In this document: positions 34,247 to 43,351 of the stretch, piece by piece | Numbering within the stretch: position 1 is the stretch's first letter | How the letters are laid out: the number at the start of each line of letters is the position of its first letter | From: Shinella sp032095155 | Lineage (GTDB): Bacteria > Pseudomonadota > Alphaproteobacteria > Rhizobiales > Rhizobiaceae | Assembly: GCF_049199905.1 (NCBI RefSeq) | Contig: NZ_JBLZPK010000033.1 | Location: forward strand, 62,001-126,000 | DNA length: 64,000 nt | Direction: 5' to 3' | The notes under the pieces: generated by a model | What the model saw: only the letters and a program-made list of their open reading frames with translations | The model's database searches: none | Told to the model about the DNA's origin: nothing | Position numbers and translations under genes: made by a program

Positions 34247-34570
34247 TCAGAACCAGCGCTGGCGGCGCGGCGGCTCGCTTTCGAGGGAACCGAGCAGATA
34301 GCCCAGGACGACACCGGCAAGACCGGCGGCCAGAACGACGGTCGAAAGACCGGCCGGATGCTCGCGCGCCGCCTGCGCGACGGCAGCACCCTCGGAGCGC
34401 ACATATTTCGTTGCCGAGCGCACGGCCGGACGAGCCGCATCCACGGCATTGCCGGCGCGGTCGCGGATCGTCTCGTAGGCCTCGGTACCGCGATCGCCAA
34501 GATCCTTCTGGAGCGTGGCGATTTCGGCGCGAAGGGCGGAAATCTGGGATTGAACGTCAGTGCTTGCCAT
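34247..34570 (-). CDS. Small DUF883-like glycine-zipper membrane protein
   Basis: This 107-residue protein has a helical N-terminal half (VQSQISALRAEIATLQKDLG, RDRAGNAVDAARPAVRSATK) and a C-terminal membrane segment AGLSTVVLAAGLAGVVLGYLLGSL followed by an Arg-rich end. Layout matches the neighbouring protein at 33888-34193, so the two are likely paralogues or analogues. Start ATG 34570 follows AAGGAG. Role unknown; such proteins are often stress-induced. Confidence 0.8.
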   Translation of the reverse strand: MASTDVQSQISALRAEIATLQKDLGDRGTEAYETIRDRAGNAVDAARPAVRSATKYVRSEGAAVAQAAREHPAGLSTVVLAAGLAGVVLGYLLGSLESEPPRRQRWF

Positions 34571-34638
34571 TACGGTCTCCTTGTCAGAATGAAGACCGAA
34601 CGGATGGCGGGCGTCTTGGTTCCCGCAAAGAAGCGAAA

Positions 34639-35664
34639 TCAGCTCGCCTGGCGGCGGCCGTCGCGGCGGATCTGCGAGGGTGTATCGCCGAAGGCCGCGC
34701 GGAAACGGCGGGTGAAATGAGAGAGGCTTTCGAAACCGGTTTCGAGCGCGATCTCGATCAGCGGCTTGTTGGTGCGCACCACCATATTGAGGGCGGCGGC
34801 CATGCGGATCTTCATATAGATCGTGCTCGGCGAGGCGCCCATGTCGCTCTCGAACAGGCGCTCCAGCTGGCGGCGGGAGACGCCCGTCATCGTGGCGATG
34901 CTGTCGATGGACAACAGGTCTTCCGTGTGCTGCTCCATCATCATGATGGCGAGATGCACGCGCCGGTCGCGCGCCTCGAGGCCGAGCGGATTGCGCGGCT
35001 GGAGGTCGGTGGCGTCGCGCCGGTGGCGGATCTGCAGGATTTCCAGCGCGTTGCGCTCCGCCGCCTCGCCGACATGGTGGCGCACGAGCGTTGCGGCCAG
35101 ATCCGCAACGCTGCTGCCGCCGGCGCAGGTGGCGACCTTGCCGTCGAAGCGGAAGATCTGCTCCGACGTCGCTTCGATATCGGGGTAGCGCGCACGGAAT
35201 TCGCGGTGGTGCAGCCAGCTCACGCAAGCCGTATGGCCCTTGAGCAGGCCCGCCTCGGCAAGGACGAAGCTGCCGGTACAGAGGCCGATCAGCCCGACGC
35301 CGGCCTTGGCGACCTTGGCCAGATAGGCGCGCGCATAGCTGTCGATCGGTTCATCGACCTTGAGCAGGCCGCCGACCACGGCGATATAGTCGAAAGCGGC
35401 GGGATCGGCGAAGGGCGCCGTCGGCGCGACCTGGATGCCGCTCGACGAGGAGATGAAATTGCGCGTGCTGCTCAGGACGTCCCAGTCGCAATTGACGCGG
35501 CGGGAGCGGTCCTCGCTGTCGCTGGCAAGCCGCAGCGTATCGACGAACAGCGCGAAGGCGGAGAGCGTAAAACTTTTCGACAGGATGAAACCGACACGCA
35601 ACGCCTTGGGCGCCGCATGGTTGCCCGTCTCCCGCGATGTCCGCACATCAACCGTCATCCGCAT
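34639..35664 (-). CDS. GlxA-type AraC-family transcriptional regulator
   Basis: This 341-residue regulator joins an N-terminal DJ-1/PfpI amidotransferase-like domain (about residues 22-190; nucleophile-elbow CTGSFVLAEAGLL) to a C-terminal AraC double helix-turn-helix (MTGVSRRQLERLFESDMG and ETGFESLSHFTRRFRAAFG). This architecture is that of GlxA/ArgR/CdhR regulators, which often control arginine, carnitine or glycine betaine use. No adjacent target is obvious; the EamA exporter gene lies upstream on the same strand. The ligand is unknown. Confidence 0.92.
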   Translation of the reverse strand: MRMTVDVRTSRETGNHAAPKALRVGFILSKSFTLSAFALFVDTLRLASDSEDRSRRVNCDWDVLSSTRNFISSSSGIQVAPTAPFADPAAFDYIAVVGGLLKVDEPIDSYARAYLAKVAKAGVGLIGLCTGSFVLAEAGLLKGHTACVSWLHHREFRARYPDIEATSEQIFRFDGKVATCAGGSSVADLAATLVRHHVGEAAERNALEILQIRHRRDATDLQPRNPLGLEARDRRVHLAIMMMEQHTEDLLSIDSIATMTGVSRRQLERLFESDMGASPSTIYMKIRMAAALNMVVRTNKPLIEIALETGFESLSHFTRRFRAAFGDTPSQIRRDGRRQAS

Positions 35665-35780
35665 CTCCCGGGCCGCTTGCGGGGACAGGATCGTCGCCCG
35701 CCAGAACTGCCGACGATATCCATAGCAGATTTCGCCTCACCGCTCCATTCCCTGCACGGCGTTTGTGTGCGGATTGGGGC

Positions 35781-36644
35781 CTATCGCGCAAATTTCCGCG
35801 CGCCGGCAACGCAGGCGACGATGGCGAGCGTGGTGAGCAGCATCAGCGGGCTGACACGTTCGTGCAGCAGGAAGGCGGCGAGCAGCAGGCCGAAGAAGGG
35901 CTGGAGCAGCTGCAATTGCCCGACCGCCGCAATGCCCCCGAGTGCCAGCCCGCGATACCAGAAGACGAAGCCGACGAGCATGCTGAAGACCGAGACATAG
36001 GCCAGGCCCGCCCAGGCGCCGCCGGCAATATTGGCCCAGCTGTCCGGCAGCGTCGCAAGCGCGATGACGGTCATCAGCGGCAAGGCGAGGATCAGCGCCC
36101 AGGAAATGACCTGCCAGCCGCCCAGTGTGCGCGACAGTTTCGCGCCCTCGGCATAGCCCAGCCCGCAGGCGATGATGGCCGCGACCATCAGGAGATCGCC
36201 GGTCAGGGAGACCTCCGCGCCGGAATTCAGGGCGAAGCCCACCACCGTCGCGCTGCCGATGACGGAGAACAGCCAGAACAGCGGCTTGGGCCGCTCCCCG
36301 CCCCTCAGCACAGCGAAGACGGCGGTGGCCAGCGGCAGGAGCCCGACAAAGACGATGGAATGCGCCGATGTGATGTACTGCAGCGCAAGCGCCGTCAGCA
36401 ACGGAAAACCGACGACGACCCCGAGCGCAACGATGGTGAGCGAGAGGAGATTGTCGCGGGAAGGCTTGCTCTGGCGCAGCGCCACGAGCAGCGCCGCCCC
36501 CAGCAGCGCGGCGATGACGGCGCGCGCCGAGGTCAGGAACAGCGGCGAAAAATCCGCCACCGCGATGCGGGTCGCCGGCAGCGACCCGCTGAAGATGATG
36601 ACGCCGGCAAGCCCGCTGCCCCAGCCGTCCATGGATGTTTTCAT
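35781..36644 (-). CDS. EamA/DMT-family membrane exporter
   Basis: This 287-residue protein is a drug/metabolite transporter with two EamA repeats and about ten hydrophobic helices; the repeat ends are visible at TSAHSIVFVGLLPLATAVFAVLRGGERP and GQLQLLQPFFGLLLAAFLLHE (cited in part). ATG 36644 follows GCGAGG. It is divergent from a MocR regulator, a common pairing in which the regulator controls an amino acid exporter. The substrate is not known. Confidence 0.9.
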   Translation of the reverse strand: MKTSMDGWGSGLAGVIIFSGSLPATRIAVADFSPLFLTSARAVIAALLGAALLVALRQSKPSRDNLLSLTIVALGVVVGFPLLTALALQYITSAHSIVFVGLLPLATAVFAVLRGGERPKPLFWLFSVIGSATVVGFALNSGAEVSLTGDLLMVAAIIACGLGYAEGAKLSRTLGGWQVISWALILALPLMTVIALATLPDSWANIAGGAWAGLAYVSVFSMLVGFVFWYRGLALGGIAAVGQLQLLQPFFGLLLAAFLLHERVSPLMLLTTLAIVACVAGARKFAR

Positions 36645-36705
36645 GTTTACCTCGCATTCGCCTGGGAAATTACGCCTGCGGGGCTGGCCGTAACAGAAAC
36701 AAAAC

Positions 36706-36729
36706 AATACAATATTGAATAACTGTATT
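36706..36729. promoter_or_regulatory. Inverted repeat between the EamA and MocR genes
   Basis: AATACA-N12-TGTATT lies in the AT-rich divergent spacer (36645-36760), with a CAATATTG palindrome inside it. It is a candidate operator of the MocR protein encoded next to it. Confidence 0.55.
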
Positions 36730-36760
36730 AGTTTAAAAAGCCATACACTTGAGCAGGCCT

Positions 36761-38161
36761 ATGACCGAAACCGCAAAGGGAAGCCGCGCCGAACGGGTGA
36801 TGGTCACCATCCGCAACCGCATCGCCGGCCGGGCGCTGGCGCCGGGCGACCGCCTGCCGTCGATCCGCGGCCTTGCCGCCACGGCGGGCGTCTCACCGTC
36901 GACGGTCGTCGAAGCCTATGACCGGCTGGCGGCGGAGGGCTTGATCCGGCCGCAGCGGGGCTCCGGCTTCTACGTCTCCAATGCCGCCCCGCCGCCACTG
37001 AAGCTTGCGGAAGGCGAAACGCCGAAGGCACGCGCGGTCGATCCGTTCTGGGTGTCGCGGCAATCGCTCGATGCTGAGGACGGCACGCTGAAACCCGGTT
37101 GCGGCTGGCTGCCGGCGGAATGGATGCCGAACGAGGCGCTGCGCCGGGCAATCCGCAGCCTCGCGCGCGCCGATGACGCCATGCTCGCCTATTACGGCCA
37201 TACGCGCGGCTCCCATGCCCTGCGAAGATTGCTGCTCGGCCGTCTCGCGGAAGAAGGCGTCGCCGCCGGACCGGAGCACCTGATGCTGACGAATACGAGC
37301 ACGCAGGCGCTCGACCTCATCTGCCGCTTCCTGCTCCGCCCCGGCGACACCGTGCTGATCGACGATCCCTGCTACTTCAATTTCCAGGCGCTCCTGAAAG
37401 CTCATCAGGTCAAGGTGATCGGCGTGCCCTACACAACAGCCGGCCCCGATGTGGCGGCGTTCGAGGCCCTGCTTTCGACGGAACGGCCACGGCTCTACAT
37501 CACCAATTCAGCGCTGCACAATCCGACCGGCGCGACCCTCTCGCCACAGGTCGCGCACCGGCTGCTGAACGCGGCCGCGGCGAACGACACGATCATCGTG
37601 GAAGACGATATCTTCGCCGATTTCGAGCCGGAGCCGACGACGCGGCTTGCCGCGCTCGACGGCCTGCATCACGTCATCCGCATCGGGAGCTTCTCAAAGA
37701 CGCTCTCGGCCTCCGTGCGCTGCGGTTACATCGCGGCGCGGGCGGACTGGGTCGAGGGGCTGGTCGATCTGCAGATCGCCACCAATTTCGGCGGCCCGAG
37801 CCCGGTTTCCAGCGAGATCATCGCCCATATGCTGGCCGGCGGCGGTTACCGCAAACATATGGAGGACGTACGCCGTCGGTTGGTGCGCGCGCGGCGCGAG
37901 ACGACCGACCGGCTGGCGCGGCTTGGCATAACACCGTGGCTTTCGCCGCGTGGCGGCTTCAATCTGTGGTGCCGGCTGCCGGACGGGCTGGACTCCGGCG
38001 AGGTTGCGCAGGCCGCCCTCGCCGAGGGCGTGGTGCTCGCCCCCGGCAATGTCTTCAGCGTCTCGCAAACGGCCGGCAATTTCATGCGCTTCAACGTCGC
38101 CCATATGGGCGACCCGCGCATCTATGAGGTGCTGGCCCGAACGCTGAAGCGCGTTGTTTAA
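36761..38161 (+). CDS. MocR-type GntR/aminotransferase-fold regulator
   Basis: This 466-residue regulator has an N-terminal GntR winged helix (VTIRNRIAGRALAPGDRLPS, SPSTVVEAYDRLAAEG) fused to a fold-type I aminotransferase-like domain. PLP contacts are present: HNPTGATL, VEDDIFADF and the Lys in IGSFSKTLSASVRCGY, so it should bind PLP. I use ATG 36761; a TTG at 36749 is in frame. It is divergent from the EamA gene and convergent with the ABC permease operon (stop codons overlap), so either could be its target; exporter control is the commoner arrangement. Confidence 0.92.
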   Translation: MTETAKGSRAERVMVTIRNRIAGRALAPGDRLPSIRGLAATAGVSPSTVVEAYDRLAAEGLIRPQRGSGFYVSNAAPPPLKLAEGETPKARAVDPFWVSRQSLDAEDGTLKPGCGWLPAEWMPNEALRRAIRSLARADDAMLAYYGHTRGSHALRRLLLGRLAEEGVAAGPEHLMLTNTSTQALDLICRFLLRPGDTVLIDDPCYFNFQALLKAHQVKVIGVPYTTAGPDVAAFEALLSTERPRLYITNSALHNPTGATLSPQVAHRLLNAAAANDTIIVEDDIFADFEPEPTTRLAALDGLHHVIRIGSFSKTLSASVRCGYIAARADWVEGLVDLQIATNFGGPSPVSSEIIAHMLAGGGYRKHMEDVRRRLVRARRETTDRLARLGITPWLSPRGGFNLWCRLPDGLDSGEVAQAALAEGVVLAPGNVFSVSQTAGNFMRFNVAHMGDPRIYEVLARTLKRVV

Positions 38162-38940
38162 CGCCGTTTCGCCATCATCGAGCGAGACAGGACGACGATG
38201 AGGCCGATGACAACGGTCGCAACGATGAACAGGAAGGCGGCGGCGGCGATGGCCGGGCTGATATTCTCGCGGATCGAGGAGAACATCTGCCGCGCCAGCG
38301 TGCGCTGGTTGGGTCCAGCGACGAAGAGGGTCAGCACCACCTCGTCGAGCGAGGTGGCGAAGGCCAGCACGGCGCCCGAGAGCACGCCGGGCATGGCGAG
38401 CGGTAGCGTGATGCGGCGAAAAACCGTGATCGGCGCCGCACCGAGGCTCTGCGCCGCAAGCTCCACCCGCTCGTCGATACCGGCCAGCGCCCCGGTGACG
38501 CTGACCACCACGAAGGGCACGGCAACGACCGTATGGGCGATGATCACCCCGAGATAGCTGTTCGTCAGCCCGAAGCCCGCCAGCAGCACCTGCATGCCGA
38601 CGCCGAGCACGACGGCCGGCACCACCATCGGCAGCAGGAACAGTGTGCGTATCGCGCCGCGGAAGAAGATGAGGCGGTTGCGCAGGCCGAGCGACGCCGC
38701 CGTGCCGAGAACGGTGGCGAGCAGCGTCGTGCCTGTGCCGATGATCAGGCTGTTGACGATGGCGCGCCGCCAGGCATCGGCGAAGAACAGTTCTTCGAAC
38801 CAGCGCATCGACCAGGAAGGGATCGGATAGGTGAGGATGACGCTCGAGGTGAAGGCGAGCGGCAGGATGGCGATGAGCGGTGCCACGAGGAAGAGGATCG
38901 TCAGAGTGGCGAAGGTGGCCTTGGCGATTTTCATCGGCAT
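38158..38940 (-). CDS. PotC/PotI-like ABC transporter permease (second polyamine-type system)
   Basis: This 260-residue permease has LTILFLVAPLIAILPLAF at the N-terminus, coupling loop SLGAAPITVFRRITLPLAMPGVLSG (cited in part) and SLDEVVLTLFVAG, typical of PotC/PotI. The ATG at 38940 is two bases after the stop of the preceding permease. It is the last gene of the importer operon running from 42344 to 38158. Confidence 0.92.
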   Translation of the reverse strand: MPMKIAKATFATLTILFLVAPLIAILPLAFTSSVILTYPIPSWSMRWFEELFFADAWRRAIVNSLIIGTGTTLLATVLGTAASLGLRNRLIFFRGAIRTLFLLPMVVPAVVLGVGMQVLLAGFGLTNSYLGVIIAHTVVAVPFVVVSVTGALAGIDERVELAAQSLGAAPITVFRRITLPLAMPGVLSGAVLAFATSLDEVVLTLFVAGPNQRTLARQMFSSIRENISPAIAAAAFLFIVATVVIGLIVVLSRSMMAKRR

Positions 38941-38942
38941 GG

Positions 38943-40121
38943 TCAGCGCCTCCCAGGTTCTTCGCTGGAGAGCCGCGCATAGACGCTGTAGAGCACGAGC
39001 GTCGCGACGAGCAGCACCATGCCGAGCGCGCCGGCCATGCCCCAATTGGCGGAGCCGGTGGCGTAGAAGGCGATGATGGACGAGATCATCTGGTCGCCCG
39101 GCCCACCGATCAGCGCCGGCGTGATGTAGTAGCCGATCGCCGAAATGAAGACGAGCAGGCCGCCGGAGGCGACACCACGCAGGCTGAGCGGCAGGAGCAC
39201 GCGCAGGAAAGCGCGTAGCGGCGGTGCGCCGAGGGAGGCTGCGGCCGGCATCAGGTTCTTCGGGATGGTGATCAGCACGGAATAGATCGGCAGCACCATG
39301 AAGGGCAAGAGCACATGGGTCATGGCGATGATGACGCCGGTGCGGTTGAAGATCAGCGCGAGCGGCGAATTGATGATGCCAAGCGTCAGAAGCAGATCGT
39401 TGATCAGGCCTTTTTCCTGCAACAGGATGAACCATGCGGCGGTGCGCACCAGAAGCGAGGTCCAGAGCGGCAGGAGAACCGCGCCGAGCATCAGGTCACG
39501 CTTCCAGCCATCGAGCGACGCGGCGATGATGGCATAGGGAAAGCCGATCAGAGCGCAGAAGAAAGTGACGAGCCCGGCGATCCAGAAGGTGCGCGCGAGG
39601 ATCACGCCATTGACGGACTGATCGGCCGGCAGATGCTCGATCTCGCCGGCGGCATTGCGGCCGAAATCGACGGCGGCAAGCAGGTTGCGATCGGTATAGG
39701 GCGACAGCGCATCGGCAATCGCCAGCCAGAATTCCGGCTTTTCCCAGCGCTTGTCGATGGAGACGAGGTCGGCGGGCGGGTTGGCCGTGTCGTCGAGCGC
39801 CCCCGTCGTCTTGCCCATCAGCGTGCGGAAGCCGGAGCGGGCGCTGTTGAGACGGCGCACCATGTCGCCCAGCGCCTGGTCGTCATCGACGGCTTTCAGG
39901 TCCTCCATCAGCGCCGTCTGCATGGCCGCCGACGGCGGCGACTTGCGGTCCCACTCCGTCAGAACCTCGGCGCTGCGCGGCAGAAGCTTGAGCACGGCGG
40001 GATCCGACACGGCCTGCGACATCATGCTGAACAGCGGCCAGACGAAGAAGCCGATGAGGAAGAGAAGCAGCGGCGCCAGCAGGATGAGCGAGCGCCCGGT
40101 TCGGGAGGAAGCTGCACTCAT
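38943..40121 (-). CDS. PotB/PotH-like ABC transporter permease with extended periplasmic loop
   Basis: This 392-residue permease is longer than typical PotB/PotH (about 280-320) because about 130 residues separate the first membrane segment (LILLAPLLLFLIGFFVWPLF) from the transport domain (FWIAGLVTFFCALIGFPYAI). The coupling loop SLGAPPLRAFLRVLLPLSLRG is present. The ATG at 40121 overlaps the ATPase stop (ATGA); a longer start at 40139 is in frame. The loop probably faces the binding protein. Confidence 0.92.
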   Translation of the reverse strand: MSAASSRTGRSLILLAPLLLFLIGFFVWPLFSMMSQAVSDPAVLKLLPRSAEVLTEWDRKSPPSAAMQTALMEDLKAVDDDQALGDMVRRLNSARSGFRTLMGKTTGALDDTANPPADLVSIDKRWEKPEFWLAIADALSPYTDRNLLAAVDFGRNAAGEIEHLPADQSVNGVILARTFWIAGLVTFFCALIGFPYAIIAASLDGWKRDLMLGAVLLPLWTSLLVRTAAWFILLQEKGLINDLLLTLGIINSPLALIFNRTGVIIAMTHVLLPFMVLPIYSVLITIPKNLMPAAASLGAPPLRAFLRVLLPLSLRGVASGGLLVFISAIGYYITPALIGGPGDQMISSIIAFYATGSANWGMAGALGMVLLVATLVLYSVYARLSSEEPGRR

Positions 40122-41185
40122 GTCGCGATGACCCGGCAATCGCCGGCCGAAAAAGCCGCGAAGACCTTCGTGCCCGGCGGAAACTCGCGCGACCGGCGGC
40201 CGAGCTTGGCGATCAGCGGATGGCTGGCATTCTGCAACTGCACGCGCAGGTGATCGCCCTGGTAGACGCTGTCGGTGACCTCCGTTTCCAGCACATTGCG
40301 CGCCTCACCGCGGGCCTCGCTGAGATCGACCCGTTCCGGGCGGATGGAGAGGAAGACCGACTGGCCGCGGGCCACCGTGCCGGACACCGCCGATACGATC
40401 TGCGCCCCGGAGGGAAGGCGCACGGTGGCCTCCTGCCCCTGCACGGCCTCCACGACGCCTTCGACAAGATTGGTCTCGCCGATGAATTCGGCGACGAAGC
40501 GCGTCGCCGGCTCGTCATAGACCTGCCGCGGCGTACCGATCTGCTCGATCCTGCCCTTGTTGAACACGGCGACCCGGTCCGACATGGTGAGCGCTTCGGA
40601 CTGGTCATGCGTGACGAAGACGATGGTCAGGCCAAGCCTGCGGTGCAGATCGCGGATATCGAGCTGCATCTGCTCGCGCAGGTTCTTGTCGAGCGCGCCG
40701 AGCGGCTCGTCCATCAAGACGACGCGCGGCTCGAAGACAAGCGCACGCGCGAGCGCCACGCGCTGCTGCTGGCCGCCGGAGAGCTGCGAAGGACGCCGGT
40801 CGACAAGGGCGGACATCTGCACCATGCCGAGCGCGCGCTTGACCCGCTCGCCAACCTCCGCCTTGCCGATGCCGCGCATTTGCAAGGGAAAAGCGATGTT
40901 GTCGCCGACGGACATGTGCGGGAAGAGCGCATAACTCTGGAAGACCACGCCCATGTCCCGCTTGTGGGTGGGGACCGCGTTGATCGCCGTGCCATCGAGC
41001 AGGATGCTACCCGAGGTCGGCTGCTCGAAACCGGCAAGCATCATCAGAAGCGTCGTCTTGCCGGAGCCGGACGGCCCGAGCAGGCTGACGAACTCGCCCT
41101 TCTCGATGCCGAGGTCGAGATTTTCGACCACGCAAAGCGGGCCGTAGAATTTGGTGATGCAGTCAAATCGAATGAATTCGGCCAC
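40118..41185 (-). CDS. PotA/PotG-like ABC transporter ATP-binding protein
   Basis: This ATPase of about 355 residues has Walker A GPSGSGKTT, signature LSGGQQQRVALAR, Walker B VVLMDEPLGALD and FVTHDQSEALTMSDRVAV, followed by a TOBE domain. I prefer the GTG at 41185 (VAEFIRFDCITKFYG), which has GGAG six bases upstream; the ATG four codons earlier (41197) lacks a ribosome binding site. It follows the binding-protein gene across a small sequence gap. Confidence 0.92.
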   Translation of the reverse strand: MAEFIRFDCITKFYGPLCVVENLDLGIEKGEFVSLLGPSGSGKTTLLMMLAGFEQPTSGSILLDGTAINAVPTHKRDMGVVFQSYALFPHMSVGDNIAFPLQMRGIGKAEVGERVKRALGMVQMSALVDRRPSQLSGGQQQRVALARALVFEPRVVLMDEPLGALDKNLREQMQLDIRDLHRRLGLTIVFVTHDQSEALTMSDRVAVFNKGRIEQIGTPRQVYDEPATRFVAEFIGETNLVEGVVEAVQGQEATVRLPSGAQIVSAVSGTVARGQSVFLSIRPERVDLSEARGEARNVLETEVTDSVYQGDHLRVQLQNASHPLIAKLGRRSREFPPGTKVFAAFSAGDCRVIAT

Positions 41186-41247
41186 GGAAGACTCCATCGC
41201 TAGAGGCGGAGAACGCGCGTTGAACGCATCCGGCCATGCAGGAAGGG

Positions 41248-41272
41248 NNNNNNNNNNNNNNNNNNNNNNNNN
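41248..41272. other. Assembly gap (25 N)
   Basis: Twenty-five N between the binding-protein and ATPase genes. Flanks read GGAAGGG before and CCCTTCAC after, so the gap sits at an inverted repeat, perhaps a hairpin downstream of the binding-protein gene. Confidence 0.98.
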
Positions 41273-41291
41273 CCCTTCACCACGGATGTTC

Positions 41292-42344
41292 TTACTGGGC
41301 GAGCCAGGCGTTGAAGCGGGCCGTCAGCGTTTCCGCATTGTCGATCCAGAAATCGACATTGAGCGGGATCGAGTCCGTCATGTTGGCGGGATCGGTCGGC
41401 AGGTCCTTGGCGAATTCCGCCGGCACCTTCGCTGCGGCGTCCTTGTTCGGCAGGCCGTAGGCGACGAATTCCGGCAGCTTGGCCTGGTTTTCCGGCAGGC
41501 TGGCGAAGGCGATGAAGTCCTGCGCGGCGTCCTTGTTCTCGGCGTCCTTCAGCACGACCCAGCTGTCCACGGCATAGATGCTGCCGGGGAAGACGACCTT
41601 GAAGTGCTTGCCTTCCGAACGGTTGATGCCGGTGATGCGGCCGTTATAGGCCGAGGTCATCGCAACTTCGCCGGATGCCAGGAACTGCAGCGGCTGCGCG
41701 CCGGATTCCCACCAGACGATGTTCGGCTTCAGCTCGTCGAGCTTCTTGAAGGCGCGGGCGACGCCCTCTTCCGTGCCGAGCACGTCGTAGATCTCGTCCT
41801 TCGAGACGCCATCGGCGAGCAACGCGAATTCCAGCGTGTATTTCGGGCCCTTGCGCAGCGAGCGCTTGCCGGGGAATTTTTCGACATTCCAGAAGTCCGC
41901 CCAGGAGGCCGGGCCTTCCTTCAGCTTGTCGCCGTCATAGGCGATCGCGGTGGACCAGACGATGGCGCCGACGCCGCAGTCATTGACGGCGCTGTCGAGG
42001 AACTTGTCCTTGCCGCCCATCTTGTCCCAGTCGATCTTCTCGTAGAGACCGTCGGCGCAGCCGAGCGCCAGCTCTTCGGCTTCCACCTGCACGGCATCCC
42101 AGTTCGGTGCGCCGGCCTTCACCTTCGACTGGATCACACCGATGCCGCCATCCCAGGCCTCGTCGAGCACCGGCTTGCCGAGCTTTTCGGAAAACGGCTT
42201 GAAGTAGATGTTGCGCTGGGCGTCCTGATAGTTGCCGCCCCAGGACACGACGGTCAGGTCGCGTGCGAATACCGGCGCGACGATGCTGGCCGACAGGACG
42301 ATGGCGGCGGCCGCCAGAACACCCGATTTCAGAATTGTCTTCAT
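41292..42344 (-). CDS. Polyamine-type ABC transporter substrate-binding protein
   Basis: This 350-residue periplasmic protein has a signal peptide (MKTILKSGVLAAAAIVLSAS to FA-RDLTVVSWGGNY). The LTVVSWGGNYQDAQ start, AWDGGIGVIQSKV and the C-terminal NVDFWIDNAETLTARFNAWL fit the PotD/PotF-like and opine/GABA-related group. The ATG at 42344 follows GGGGAG. It heads the operon with the ATPase and two permeases. The exact amine substrate is not readable. Confidence 0.9.
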   Translation of the reverse strand: MKTILKSGVLAAAAIVLSASIVAPVFARDLTVVSWGGNYQDAQRNIYFKPFSEKLGKPVLDEAWDGGIGVIQSKVKAGAPNWDAVQVEAEELALGCADGLYEKIDWDKMGGKDKFLDSAVNDCGVGAIVWSTAIAYDGDKLKEGPASWADFWNVEKFPGKRSLRKGPKYTLEFALLADGVSKDEIYDVLGTEEGVARAFKKLDELKPNIVWWESGAQPLQFLASGEVAMTSAYNGRITGINRSEGKHFKVVFPGSIYAVDSWVVLKDAENKDAAQDFIAFASLPENQAKLPEFVAYGLPNKDAAAKVPAEFAKDLPTDPANMTDSIPLNVDFWIDNAETLTARFNAWLAQ

Positions 42345-42533
42345 GGCACTCCCCTTTTCTTCATTGTGATGGAGCCTTCGCTCCGATGACGATCTCATGC
42401 GGACCGCTCACCCCGCCTTTCCGGCATCGGCGGCGGCCTCTCCGGCCGTCGCGCCCTTTCCCCTGGGCGTTCGTCCGATTGATGCATTCCAGTCATGCCT
42501 GGTCAACGGGGATTTTTCCCCTTTTGACCCTTG

Positions 42534-43274
42534 TCAGACGTGCTGCCCTCCGTTGATGTGGATTTCCGCGCCGTTGATGTAGGAGGACGGCTCGGTGCAC
42601 AGGAAATAGATGGTCTCCGCGACCTCGCGCGGATCGCCCAGCCGTCCCATCGGCACTTCCGCGGCCACCAGTTCATCGGTCCCCGGCGAGAGGATCGAAG
42701 TCTCGATTTCGCCTGGCGCGATGGCATTGGCCCGCACGCCGCGTTTGCCGAATTCATGCGCCATTTCGCGCGTCAGCGAGCCGAGCGCCGCCTTGGAGGC
42801 CGCATAGGCGACGCCGGCAAAGGGATGGACACGCGTTCCGGCAATCGAGGTGACGTTGACGATCGAGCCTTTGGCCGCCTCGAGCTCCGGCATGAGGGCG
42901 CGGGCAATCAGCGCCGTCGAAACGACATTGACGTTGAGTACCTGCGTCCAGACATCCGCGTCCGTGCCCATCACGCCGAGGCGGCTCTTTCCCGGCCCCT
43001 TCGGCGAGATGCCGGCATTGTTGACGAGCGCATGCAGCCTGCCGTTCGGCAGACGCTCGCGCACGGTCGCGGCAAGACGGTCGATCTGCGAGAGATCGGC
43101 AAGATCGGCCTGGATGTGGCTTTCGCGGGCGGACGGCCAGGCGCATTCTTCGGAAAAGGCCTGGCGGGAAACGGTGAGGATGCGCCAGCCCTTCGACTGG
43201 AAGAGCTTGACCGTCGCATGGCCGATGCCGCGGCTCGCTCCCGTCAGCAACATGTAGCGGCGTTCTTCGGTCAT
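42534..43274 (-). CDS. Short-chain dehydrogenase/reductase
   Basis: This 246-residue SDR oxidoreductase has the cofactor motif TGASRGIG, NNAGIS, the active-site Ser and YAASK (Tyr-x-x-x-Lys), and the IAPGEIETSI segment. Length is typical. ATG 43274 is preceded by GGAG at ten bases. A 14-base motif upstream (43293-43306) nearly matches one upstream of the adjacent GntR regulator, so it is probably controlled by that regulator. Substrate unknown; it could handle an alcohol or aldehyde intermediate in the kinase/aminotransferase pathway nearby. Confidence 0.9.
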   Translation of the reverse strand: MTEERRYMLLTGASRGIGHATVKLFQSKGWRILTVSRQAFSEECAWPSARESHIQADLADLSQIDRLAATVRERLPNGRLHALVNNAGISPKGPGKSRLGVMGTDADVWTQVLNVNVVSTALIARALMPELEAAKGSIVNVTSIAGTRVHPFAGVAYAASKAALGSLTREMAHEFGKRGVRANAIAPGEIETSILSPGTDELVAAEVPMGRLGDPREVAETIYFLCTEPSSYINGAEIHINGGQHV

Positions 43275-43292
43275 GCGGAGGCGTCTCCATTG

Positions 43293-43306
43293 ATGCTTGA
43301 TACATC
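43293..43306. promoter_or_regulatory. Candidate GntR/FCD operator upstream of the SDR gene
   Basis: ATGCTTGATACATC lies 18 bases before the SDR start. It differs at two positions from ATACTTGATGCATC (44062-44075) in front of the GntR regulator gene, suggesting one shared operator. Confidence 0.6.
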
Positions 43307-43351
43307 GTAATCGGCGGCCCGCGAATTGCAAGCCTCTCATTCAAGACGGTC

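Noticed and set aside
42345..42533. Possible small gene between the binding protein and SDR genes
   Set aside because: Short open frames here lack ribosome binding sites and recognisable products; the stretch is probably the promoter and leader of the importer operon.
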